A stretch of 58,092 nucleotides of DNA, from contig DIXP01000022.1 of assembly GCA_002436065.1 (NCBI GenBank), positions 1-58,092 of the forward strand, written 5' to 3'. Position numbers and translations under genes: made by a program. The stretch is from Chloroflexi bacterium UBA6077 (GTDB lineage: Bacteria; Chloroflexota; UBA6077). This document shows, piece by piece, positions 41,905-49,743 of the stretch (positions within the stretch are counted from its first letter, which is position 1; each line of letters starts with the position of its first letter). Below the pieces are notes generated by a model that was not told where the DNA came from, made no database searches, and worked only from the letters and a program-made list of their open reading frames with translations.

Positions 41905-41991
41905 GTGAGGAGAGAGGATCGGTCCATAGAGATCGCTGATTGGGTCAAGCATCGTGAGGAAGCCCTGTGGGAGGCGCTGGGCCGTGTCAAG
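41905..41991 (+). pseudogene. Possible gene start cut by the IS481-like element
   Basis: After murE, a GTG opens about 29 codons of charged, helical-looking sequence (SIEIADWVKHREEALWEALG) that runs straight into the repeat marking the IS left end. The rest was not found on the far side of the element, so this could be a disrupted or lost gene. Weak evidence: short length and coding-like composition only. Confidence 0.3.
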
Positions 41992-43614
41992 TCAAATGAT
42001 AATGTTACCGAGAGGGGCGATTCTGGAGCAGTTCCGTCAAATGATAATGTTACCGAGCCGGCGCTCTCCTTGCCGGCGCTCTCCTTTCTTGGTTTGTAGT
42101 GGAACTGAAGATGCAGATAGTTTGCTGCCTGGACAGAGGACAGGGCTACGCTGGCGAGCGACCCGAGCGCTGATCCAGGGCCGCATACCCAAGGTGGTGG
42201 TGGTGGGGTGGGAATGCACCACCCCGCCTATCCCCCCGACCTCGGCCAATCGGTGCGGTCCTATACTTGGCAATCCTATACTTGGGGAGCGGCCTGGAAA
42301 GCGATAAACGCTCTGGATGGCTTTGCAGGCAAGTAGCCTCGCAACCAGCCTCTAGGCAACCACAACCCTTTGTTGGAGACCCGATACCAGGATCTGTTCA
42401 TCCCATAGCCCCTCGATGGTCTCGTGGATCTCCCGTCGCAGCTTGCGAGGATTGGTTCTGGCATACAGGCAGGAGAGCCTCTCCCGCTGCTCCTGCGATA
42501 GGACCCCTCTCTCCAGCACCCTCTGATATGGGGTCTTGGCCTCATCCCACTTCCGCTTGATCCGGTTCTGGCCCACCACCTCCTTGCTGACAAGGCGCAT
42601 GACCGGCTGGAACAGGTTGTAGTACAGCCACATCTTCTCGTAGAGGGCGTTGACGGCGACCAGTTGGGAACAGCTGTCCATTCTCCGGTAGCCGAGGTAG
42701 GATCTGACCAGGGTGTAGTTCTTCTGCTCCACGAACCGGTTGTCGTTCTTGTGGTAGGGTCGGCTGCGAGACAGACTCAGGCCGACGATCTCCTCCCCAA
42801 AGAAGCGGATCAGGTGGCCGTTCAGGAACTCGGGGCCGTTGTCGGGGTGCAGATGCAGGATTGGGAAGGGCACCCTCTCCAAGATGCGCCCAAAGCCCCC
42901 CTCCATCGCCCGCTGGCCTCGACCCAGCACCCCCACTCGCTCGCTCCATCCAGTCGCCACGTCCACCATTTGCAGGGTATGGACATACTCCCCTGCCGCG
43001 CTCTCTCCGCAGTGGTGCACCAGGTCCACCTCGAAGTGGCCTGGCTCCTGTGTCTGCCAAGCTATTCTCCCCATCGGGATCTCCCGAGCGACTCGATTGG
43101 CCTGCTCAGGCCCCCTGCGTGGCAGCCTCGGAGTGTCCTGTCGCAGCTTGGTCAGCAGCCGCAGCACCGTGCTCTCGCTGATCTGGGCTAGCTTCGTCTC
43201 TATCTCCGCGTTCAGCTGCAACTCGCCAAACCTGGCCAGCTGCTGAGCCATACAGAGCAGGCTAGGGGTCAGCCGCTCGGCACAGATGTAGTCCTCGCTC
43301 TCCCAAATCACCCTGATCACATCCTCCACCTCGGGGCCATATACCCAACCTCGTTGCTTGCCACGCGGCCGCCGTTCCAGGCTCCCTTCGCTCAGCAGAC
43401 GGATCAAGCTCTTGCGGTGCAGCCCAGTCATCTCCTCCATATCCTTTAGCAACTCGCCCCGCCCCTTCCGATCGGCTGCTCGATACCGCTTTACCATCCG
43501 CTTCAGGTACTTCCTTCGCTCGTCTATGGTCATCTCATCGTCAGCCGGCATCGTCCCCCCGAGTAACATTATCTTTTGAGGGAACTGTACAGGCCTCGGT
43601 AACATTTTACGTGA
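41992..43614. mobile_element. IS481-like insertion sequence with doubled terminal repeats
   Basis: The left end has two direct copies of TCAAATGATAATGTTAC (41992-42008, 42037-42053). The right end has the inverse, GTAACATTATCTTTTGA (43563-43579), and a weaker copy at 43599-43614. Between them lies one transposase gene on the minus strand. About 300 bases between left repeats and the transposase stop are non-coding and include a short duplicated CCTATACTTGG. Doubled end repeats suggest multiple transposase binding sites, or a second nested end. Confidence 0.7.
42352..43551 (-). CDS. IS481-like transposase (rve integrase core)
   Basis: The roughly 399-residue protein has an N-terminal helix-turn-helix region (MTGLHRKSLIRLLSEGSL) and a DDE integrase core: Asp in GHFEVDLVHH, Asp in LHPDNGPEF and Glu in RPYHKNDNRFVEQKNYTLVR. 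The C-terminus is helical and basic. The core is intact, so the element may be active. Start chosen at the ATG at 43551; the frame extends to 43689 through the repeat end without a better site. Confidence 0.88.
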   Translation of the reverse strand: MPADDEMTIDERRKYLKRMVKRYRAADRKGRGELLKDMEEMTGLHRKSLIRLLSEGSLERRPRGKQRGWVYGPEVEDVIRVIWESEDYICAERLTPSLLCMAQQLARFGELQLNAEIETKLAQISESTVLRLLTKLRQDTPRLPRRGPEQANRVAREIPMGRIAWQTQEPGHFEVDLVHHCGESAAGEYVHTLQMVDVATGWSERVGVLGRGQRAMEGGFGRILERVPFPILHLHPDNGPEFLNGHLIRFFGEEIVGLSLSRSRPYHKNDNRFVEQKNYTLVRSYLGYRRMDSCSQLVAVNALYEKMWLYYNLFQPVMRLVSKEVVGQNRIKRKWDEAKTPYQRVLERGVLSQEQRERLSCLYARTNPRKLRREIHETIEGLWDEQILVSGLQQRVVVA

Positions 43615-43689
43615 GGGAATACGGGGCCTTGACGAGGGAAAGGTTGCAAGGTATTCTTTCGTGAAATCAGACATGTGAGAGGACAGCAC

Positions 43690-44439
43690 GTGAGATCGCA
43701 GACGCGCTCAACTGAAGGTGGTGAGCAGCTAGCAGAGAGGGGATACCGGCTGATCAAGCAGGCCATTATCCGGTGTGAACTGCTCCCCGGCAGGCAGGTA
43801 ACCGAAGTACAGCTAGTAGATTTGTGTGACCTCGGTAGGGCTGCGGTGCGCAGCGCGTTGAAGCGATTGTATCAGGAAGGGCTGGTCCAGCCTGTTGCCC
43901 GCCGGGGGTACTTGGTTGCGCCGGTTACCATGAAACAGGTAAACGATCTCATCGACATCCGCTTGCTGCTAGAACCCTCCGCAGCGAGATCGGCTTGCGG
44001 GCGTATTGGTGCCTCGGATCTGAAACGGCTGGAAGAGCTGAGCCAGGTTGACTACCAGATTGAAGACGAAGAGAGCATCGCGGCCTTCTTGAGTGCGAAC
44101 ACCGAGTTCCACGTATTGATCGCGCGTGCTTCGAACAACCCCAGGTTGGTTCAAATACTCGCAGGTCTGCTTGAAGAGATGCAGCGGTATTTCCATCTGG
44201 GGTTACGGCTGCGAAATCGTGCTATGGAGATGCACAACGAGCACGACGAATTGGTGAAAGCTCTTATGGCCGGAAACGCGGATTTGGCAGAGCGAGCCTG
44301 CTTCAATCAGATACTGGCAAGTCGAAAGATGGTGGTCGATGCGCTGATGTCGAGCCCAAGTATTCAGGAAATCAACCTGGCATTCGCGGCCGATGGGTTT
44401 GGGCATGCCAATCCACTTCTCTTGGTGCCAACGCGATAG
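43690..44439 (+). CDS. GntR-family regulator, FadR/FCD subfamily
   Basis: The 249-residue protein has a GntR winged helix (YRLIKQAIIRCELLPGRQVT, GRAAVRSALKRLYQEGLVQP) and an FCD helical domain (about 90-225) with the metal/ligand His pattern DIRLLLEPSAAR, ANTEFHVLIARA and MHNEHDELVKALMAGN. FCD regulators usually respond to organic acids. GTG start at 43690 with GAGAGGA at good spacing. It leads the carboxylate locus and is the natural candidate to control the TTT transporters and mutase genes. Confidence 0.92.
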   Translation: MRSQTRSTEGGEQLAERGYRLIKQAIIRCELLPGRQVTEVQLVDLCDLGRAAVRSALKRLYQEGLVQPVARRGYLVAPVTMKQVNDLIDIRLLLEPSAARSACGRIGASDLKRLEELSQVDYQIEDEESIAAFLSANTEFHVLIARASNNPRLVQILAGLLEEMQRYFHLGLRLRNRAMEMHNEHDELVKALMAGNADLAERACFNQILASRKMVVDALMSSPSIQEINLAFAADGFGHANPLLLVPTR

Positions 44440-44736
44440 CGTCGTAGTCCAGCATTGTCCGTTTCGCGATCATTTCCTGGTATTCCGGTTGTGGGGCCAA
44501 CGCGAGCGATTCCAGGAGCCGCATCAATGTGCTGTCGTTTTCGATCCGGCACTTCAAGTTTCCATCCTCGAAGGTGGCAACCCTTCATCCAGATCTGGAT
44601 GATTACGTAGCTCGTGCTCCGGATGTGAGCAACTCCCCTCCTTGATTTAGCCACTCACGCCCGGATCTGTGATGTCTCACGATCCATCCCTCGGTCATGC
44701 AATAGAAGTATCACCTCTAAGAAGGAGCGTGCGGAT
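44440..44736. other. Gap between gntR and meaB
   Basis: A minus-strand frame (44372-44557; NDSTLMRLLESLALAPQPEY and so on) has protein-like composition but only a TTG start, a stop just upstream and overlap with the GntR 3' end. It may be a relic. The meaB promoter is expected near the right side; AAGAAGGAG at 44719-44727 serves as its ribosome site. Confidence 0.4.
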
Positions 44737-45780
44737 ATGCACAACAGAGCGAAAGAGATTATTGCGGGTAACGTCAACGCTACGGCACTCCTGATTAGGG
44801 ACATCGAAAACGACGTTCCTAGCGCGAGGGAAATACTCAAAGAGCTGTATCCCTATACCGGAAAAGCGTACGTTATAGGGATCACAGGGGCCCCCGGCGT
44901 GGGCAAAAGCACGTTAATTGACCAGATGGTGCACCATCTCCGGGAGCTTGGCAAGACAGTAGGTGTAGTTGCCGTTGATCCAAGTAGCCCATTCGGTGGC
45001 GGAGCGATACTTGGGGATCGCATCAGGATGCAACGCCATGATATGGACAGAGGCGTCTTCATAAAGTCACTCGGGACGCGCGGGCACTTCGGAGGGCTGA
45101 CCAAGTCTACCAGAAGCGCTGTTCAAGTCCTGGATGCAATGGGTAAAGACTACATAATAGTGGAGACTGTTGGGGTTGGGCAGGACGAAGTAGACGTATT
45201 CAAGTGTGCTCATACGACGATCGTAGTCACCGTTCCAGGATTGGGCGACAGAATTCAGGCAGTCAAGGCTGGGTTGATCGAGGTTGGGAACATTTTCGTT
45301 GTCAACAAGGGGGATGAAAGAGATACGGAGGCAACTGTAGGAGATCTTACTCTGATGGCCAACCTGAGCGAGAACGCGGCGAATAGCGATGGTTGGAAGC
45401 CTCCCATTGTCAGGACACAAGCCGTGAACGGTAAGGGCATAGAGGAGCTATTCGCTGAAATAGAACGGCATAGGAGTTTTCTCGAGCAGGGTAATGCCGA
45501 GTTCAGACTTCAGAAGAGAAGAGGCAGAGTCCGTGACGAGCTGATTGAGATGGTGAAGAACAACATCTTGCAGGAAGTTATGAGCAGCCTCACAGAAACG
45601 CCTAACTTTGAAGGGGCCGTCGAGGCAATCCTAAATGCTGAACTCGATCCATATTCGGCTTGCGATGGCTTGGTCCAAGCGTATATACCGATGATCGCAG
45701 ACCAATTGAGGCGCAAGGCTTCGCAGAAAACCGACGAGCTTCGCGGAATTTCGCTCCTCGCCAATGATCTCCATCGGTGA
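44737..45780 (+). CDS. meaB: Methylmalonyl-CoA mutase-associated GTPase MeaB
   Basis: MeaB is the G-protein chaperone that loads and protects adenosylcobalamin in acyl-CoA mutases. The 347-residue protein shows the P-loop GAPGVGKSTL, VAVDPSSPFGGGAILGDRIR (switch region), IVETVGVGQDEVDV and the NKGD (G4) motif. C-terminal dimerisation arm is present. Family pairing with a mutase is met here: the catalytic and B12-binding chains are 4-6 kb away on the opposite strand. It is probably expressed with the TTT transporter genes that follow. Confidence 0.95.
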   Translation: MHNRAKEIIAGNVNATALLIRDIENDVPSAREILKELYPYTGKAYVIGITGAPGVGKSTLIDQMVHHLRELGKTVGVVAVDPSSPFGGGAILGDRIRMQRHDMDRGVFIKSLGTRGHFGGLTKSTRSAVQVLDAMGKDYIIVETVGVGQDEVDVFKCAHTTIVVTVPGLGDRIQAVKAGLIEVGNIFVVNKGDERDTEATVGDLTLMANLSENAANSDGWKPPIVRTQAVNGKGIEELFAEIERHRSFLEQGNAEFRLQKRRGRVRDELIEMVKNNILQEVMSSLTETPNFEGAVEAILNAELDPYSACDGLVQAYIPMIADQLRRKASQKTDELRGISLLANDLHR

Positions 45781-46066
45781 AGGAAAGGACCTCTTGGCAA
45801 GCCATCGCAGAGAGTCTATAATAACATGCTATCTGCACCCATGTGACATCTCAATATCCGCAGCTAACACTTCGAGATCTCATCCGAGCCTTTTGTTCTG
45901 CTTTTCATCGGTATAGGCCTGTCTAGGCAACAACCGCACCGTAGGTATAGGTATCAGTACGGAGGCGCCTATGTGAATTGGATACCACACCAGGTATTGG
46001 GCAGGTCAGTTCCTCGCGCATGCACAACTTGGCGAGCCGACGACAACTTATTGGGAGTAGGAGAAC

Positions 46067-47143
46067 ATGTGGCAAAAACGTGGGTACGTTCTAGTGGTAG
46101 GGTGCCTTATGGCCGTAATGATGGTAGCCTGCGGCCAGACTTCCCAGACACCCTCATCCGGCCAGACATCATCCAGTCCAACCGCATCTAGCAAAACCGC
46201 ATCTAGCCAGACATCATCTGGCCCAACCTCAACTACCCAAACCTCATCCGGCCAACAAGGAAAGACAGTTTCAATAATAGTCCCGTTCAACCCGGGTGGC
46301 TCATCGGATCTCGGAGCGAGAATGCTGGCTCCTGCCATGGAGAAAGCTCTGGGCAGGCCGGTCGTCGTGGAGAACAAGGCTGGGGCATCGGGGCAGATGG
46401 GCGTGAACGAGGCTGCCCAGTCCAAGCCGGATGGTACCACCATTGGGCAGATCATCCTGCCTACCATCATCAACACCTATATGGATGAGAGCCGTGCTGC
46501 CACGTACAATCGCTCGTCCTTCGCAGTACTGGGCATGCAGTGGGACGAACCAGTCGGAGTCGTAGTCAAGGCTGACAGCAAGTACAAGACCCTGAAGGAC
46601 TTCGTCGATGATGCCAAGGCGAATCCCGGCAATATCCTGGCTGGGCACCCCGGCAAGTTCACCACCATACAGCTCGGCGGTCTTCAATTCGTCAAGTCGG
46701 CTGGAATAGACGTTCAGATGGTCGACTTCGCCGGGTCCGGTCCCGGACTGGTCGGTCTACTCGGTGGCCAGGTCAACGTGTTCTTCGCCGGTGCCAGCGA
46801 CGCAGCGGCCATGGTCAAGTCCGGAGAGATCAGACCCCTGGCATGGTCCTCGAAGTACCAGTTTGGCTCTGACGTTCCCATCTACAAGGACCTCGGGTAT
46901 GATGTCAGCGTGATGATGCGGACGGGCTACGGTGTTCCCACTGCCACCCCGAAGGATGTCGTGGACGCCTTGCGCGCAGCGATGAAGACGGCGTCAGAGG
47001 ATGCCTCCTATAAGGAGCAGATGAAGACAGCCCAGTTCCAGGCCAACTACGCGAGCGCGGACGACTTCGCGACCATGTGGGCGGAGCAGGAGAAGACAGT
47101 CGCTCCCATCCTGGAATCGCAGGGAGTCAAGCTCAAGAAGTAA
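46067..47143 (+). CDS. tctC: TTT transporter substrate-binding lipoprotein TctC (Bug family), set 1
   Basis: The 358-residue protein has a lipoprotein signal (VMMVACG), a Ser/Thr/Gln-rich low-complexity spacer (about 23-62) and the Bug fold: VSIIVPFNPGGSSDLGARML, VVENKAGASGQMGVNEAA, KPDGTTIG and PGLVGLLGGQVNVFFAGASD. Bug proteins bind carboxylates such as citrate or C4-C6 acids and deliver them to TctAB. The spacer DNA is a run of short CCAGACATCATC-type repeats, prone to slippage. GGAG precedes the ATG at 46067. A hairpin follows before tctB. Confidence 0.94.
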   Translation: MWQKRGYVLVVGCLMAVMMVACGQTSQTPSSGQTSSSPTASSKTASSQTSSGPTSTTQTSSGQQGKTVSIIVPFNPGGSSDLGARMLAPAMEKALGRPVVVENKAGASGQMGVNEAAQSKPDGTTIGQIILPTIINTYMDESRAATYNRSSFAVLGMQWDEPVGVVVKADSKYKTLKDFVDDAKANPGNILAGHPGKFTTIQLGGLQFVKSAGIDVQMVDFAGSGPGLVGLLGGQVNVFFAGASDAAAMVKSGEIRPLAWSSKYQFGSDVPIYKDLGYDVSVMMRTGYGVPTATPKDVVDALRAAMKTASEDASYKEQMKTAQFQANYASADDFATMWAEQEKTVAPILESQGVKLKK

Positions 47144-47188
47144 CTTGGGAGCCGCATCGAGGGATTAGAAAGCGATGTGCTCCCACAG

Positions 47189-47234
47189 CCCTCTGTCGCT
47201 GGATGCATTCTGACCGGAGTCCGGCGACAGAGGG
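47189..47234 (+). terminator. Intercistronic hairpin after tctC (set 1)
   Basis: Exact 11-bp arms (47189-47199, 47224-47234) lie between tctC and tctB, with a 24-base loop and no T run. Position parallels the hairpins after dctP and after the second tctC. Confidence 0.7.
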
Positions 47235-47285
47235 CCGGTTTCGACTCTTGGTGGGGCCAGGTATAGGCAAGAACTGAGGTGCATC

Positions 47286-47750
47286 ATGACCATGAATCGT
47301 CCCTATCAAATCGCTTCCATCGTGATTATCCTCTTCTCGGCGTATTGGGGCCGCGAATCGTTGAATCTGCAGTATATGACCCCGTTGGGCCCCGGCCCCG
47401 GCTTCTTCCCCTTGTGGCTATCCGTCATGACTGTCGCGTTGGCCGCGGTGATGTTCTACCAGGCGACTTTCAAGCGGTCGGGTCCGATGCCAGATGACTT
47501 CTTCGCCTCGAAGATGGGATATCTGAGGATAGCCGGGATGATCTTGGCCATCCTGGCCTGCGTTCTCTTCATGGAAGTCATCGGTTTCCGGTTGATGATG
47601 CTGGTGTTCTACATCTTCCTTCTGAGCATCCTTGGGCGGCAGAAACCTCTGATGACCCTCATTGTGGCCCTCGCTGGCAGTTGGGGTGTCTACCACGTGT
47701 TTGTGGAGTTGCTCAAAGTCCCACTCCCGATCGGGATCTTCGATATCTAG
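47286..47750 (+). CDS. tctB: TTT transporter small permease TctB, set 1
   Basis: The 154-residue protein has four membrane helices and the TctB features YWGRESLNLQYMTPLGPGPG followed by FFPLWLS, the conserved PLGPGPGFFP loop. It is the small membrane subunit of the tripartite tricarboxylate transporter. Starts at 47286 and ends 17 bases before the tctA start. Confidence 0.93.
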   Translation: MTMNRPYQIASIVIILFSAYWGRESLNLQYMTPLGPGPGFFPLWLSVMTVALAAVMFYQATFKRSGPMPDDFFASKMGYLRIAGMILAILACVLFMEVIGFRLMMLVFYIFLLSILGRQKPLMTLIVALAGSWGVYHVFVELLKVPLPIGIFDI

Positions 47751-47766
47751 CTTGGGGGGCTATCAG

Positions 47767-49272
47767 TTGGATACAAATACGCTGCAACTCCTGATGAACG
47801 GTTTCGGTACGGTGCTGCAACCGACTAACCTGTTCTTTGCGTTGATAGGATGCCTCCTCGGCACCCTCATCGGTGTGCTTCCCGGCATCGGCCCTGCCGC
47901 TGCGACCGCCGTACTGATCCCCATAACGTTCGGGCTCGACGCAACGCCGGCTATCATCATGCTCAGTGCCATTTTCTATGGAGCTATGTACGGTGGGACG
48001 ATCACCTCGGTGTTGATAAACACCCCAGGTGAAGCTGCCTCGGCCATCACCTGCATAGAGGGCTATGAGATGGCCAAGAACGGAAGGGCGGGGGCAGCAC
48101 TCAGCATCGCGGCCATCGGTTCCTTTATAGGAGGTACCGTGGCTATCGGTGGCCTGGTCTTGCTGGCAGGGCCTCTGACTGCTCTTGCCATCTCCTTCGG
48201 GCCTCCCGAGTTCTTCGCCCTCATGCTGGTGGGACTCTCCCTGGTCACTGGTCTCGCCAGCAAGTCTATCGTGAGGGCTCTGCTGGCGGCGCTCTTTGGC
48301 CTGATGATCGCCATGGTCGGTACCGATCCTGTGCTGGGGGCTGCCAGGTTCAATTTCGGCCGGCCGGAACTGCTGGATGGCTTCGATTTCGTTCCCGTCG
48401 TGATGGGGCTTTTCGGATTGAGCGAGATCTTCGTCAACGCCGAGTCGAGGGAGCGCCAGGTCTTCAAGACAAACCTACGGTCTCTCTTTGTGATAAGCGG
48501 AGCGGATCTCAAGGCTTCTGCCCTTCCTATCCTCCGGGGTAGCGTAATCGGTTTCGTCCTCGGCCTGATCCCCGGCGCGAGCGCAGTGGTCTCCACCTTC
48601 ATGAGCTATGCCGCGGAGAAGAAGTTCTCCAAGCATCCGGAGAAGTTCGGCACGGGGTTGATCGAGGGCGTGGCTGGACCGGAAACGGCCAACAACGCCT
48701 TCGCAAATGCCTCCTTGATCCCCCTCTTCACTCTCGGTATCCCTGGCTCGCCCATCATCGCCATACTGATGGGCGCCTTCATGATGAACGGTCTCATACC
48801 AGGGCCTCTCCTGTTCAAGGAGCACGCGGACTTCGTGTGGGCGATTATCGCCAGCCTATACGTCGGCAACGTGATACTTCTCGTCCTTAACCTGCCACTC
48901 ATCCCTTTGTGGGTGTCTCTGCTCAGGGTGCCCTACTCGCTGCTCTTCGCGATAATTCTCGGCTTCTGCGTTCTAGGCTCTTACAGCCTTCGGGGCAGCA
49001 CCTTCGACGTAGTGACCATGCTGGGCTTCGGCGTGATAGGTTACATCATGAAGAAACTGGACTTCCCCATCGCTCCTATCTGCCTTACGCTGATCCTGGG
49101 ACCAATGCTGGAACACAGTCTCCGGCAGTCGCTGGAAATGTCGAAGGGGAGTTTTGCCATCTTCCTTAACAGGCCGGTTTCGCTGGTTTTGATCGCCATT
49201 GCCGCGCTTATCGTGGTCAGCGCGACCTTCCGGATGTTCGGAAAGGTTCAGGGCGAGGACTTCGAGATGTAG
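47767..49272 (+). CDS. tctA: TTT transporter large permease TctA, set 1
   Basis: The roughly 501-residue protein has about 11-12 membrane helices with TctA signatures: GTLIGVLPGIGPAAATAVLI, FYGAMYGGTITSVLINTPGE, EGVAGPETANNAFANASLIP and LGIPGSPIIAILMGAFMMNG. It forms the ion-coupled carboxylate pathway. A TTG at 47767 preceded by GGGGGG is the best start, giving LDTNTLQLLMNGFG; an internal ATG at 47794 is an alternative. The second TctA gene also appears to start with TTG. Confidence 0.93.
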   Translation: MDTNTLQLLMNGFGTVLQPTNLFFALIGCLLGTLIGVLPGIGPAAATAVLIPITFGLDATPAIIMLSAIFYGAMYGGTITSVLINTPGEAASAITCIEGYEMAKNGRAGAALSIAAIGSFIGGTVAIGGLVLLAGPLTALAISFGPPEFFALMLVGLSLVTGLASKSIVRALLAALFGLMIAMVGTDPVLGAARFNFGRPELLDGFDFVPVVMGLFGLSEIFVNAESRERQVFKTNLRSLFVISGADLKASALPILRGSVIGFVLGLIPGASAVVSTFMSYAAEKKFSKHPEKFGTGLIEGVAGPETANNAFANASLIPLFTLGIPGSPIIAILMGAFMMNGLIPGPLLFKEHADFVWAIIASLYVGNVILLVLNLPLIPLWVSLLRVPYSLLFAIILGFCVLGSYSLRGSTFDVVTMLGFGVIGYIMKKLDFPIAPICLTLILGPMLEHSLRQSLEMSKGSFAIFLNRPVSLVLIAIAALIVVSATFRMFGKVQGEDFEM

Positions 49273-49322
49273 ACAACACGCTGGCCTCTCAGGGGACACC
49301 CTGAGAGGCCAGCGTGTTGTCT
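49271..49322. terminator. 24-bp perfect hairpin between convergent tctA and mutase operons
   Basis: The exact 24-base arms (49271-49294, 49299-49322) enclose a 4-base loop. The stem starts within the tctA stop codon and ends 8 bases before the opposing stop. With a stem this long it should terminate both transcripts, although no T run is present. Confidence 0.85.
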
Positions 49323-49330
49323 GAAGTGGG

Positions 49331-49735
49331 CTAGGAACGAGCCGAGGAAGCGACGAGAGCCTTTATCGACTCGACCATCTCGTCCATCCGCGACCCGACA
49401 TTGAACACCTCGACGACACCCAGCGTCTTCAGTTCGGGAATGTCGGCAGGAGGGATTAGCCCTCCCAGGATTACTGGAATGTTCAGGTTGGCCTTCTTCA
49501 ACTCTTCCATTAGCTCGGGTATGAAGGTCATATGTGCGTCGACCATGGAGCTTACGCCAATGACATCCACGGCTTCCTGCTCGGCGACCCGAACAACGCG
49601 CTCAGGCGTCTGGTGCAGCCCTGTGTAAATGACCTCCATGCCGGCATCTTTCAACGCCATGCTGACCACGAGAGCACCTCGGTCATGCCCGTCCAGGCCG
49701 AGCTTACATATTAGCACTCTGATTATCGGACTCAT
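49331..49735 (-). CDS. B12-binding (small) subunit of acyl-CoA mutase
   Basis: The 134-residue protein is the cobalamin-binding domain with the base-off motif DGHDRG (DxHxxG, His ligand to cobalt), SMVDAHMTF and VILGGLIPPADIPEL. It matches methylmalonyl-CoA mutase C-terminal domains made as separate chains. ATG at 49735 with GGGGGC just upstream; it begins 8 bases after the mutase stop, so the two chains are coproduced. Confidence 0.94.
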   Translation of the reverse strand: MSPIIRVLICKLGLDGHDRGALVVSMALKDAGMEVIYTGLHQTPERVVRVAEQEAVDVIGVSSMVDAHMTFIPELMEELKKANLNIPVILGGLIPPADIPELKTLGVVEVFNVGSRMDEMVESIKALVASSARS

Positions 49736-49743
49736 GATGCCCC

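Noticed and set aside
44372..44557. Minus-strand frame NDSTLMRLLESLALAPQPEY
   Set aside because: Protein-like composition, but only a TTG start, a stop just upstream and overlap with the GntR 3' end. Could be a relic; noted in the gap entry.
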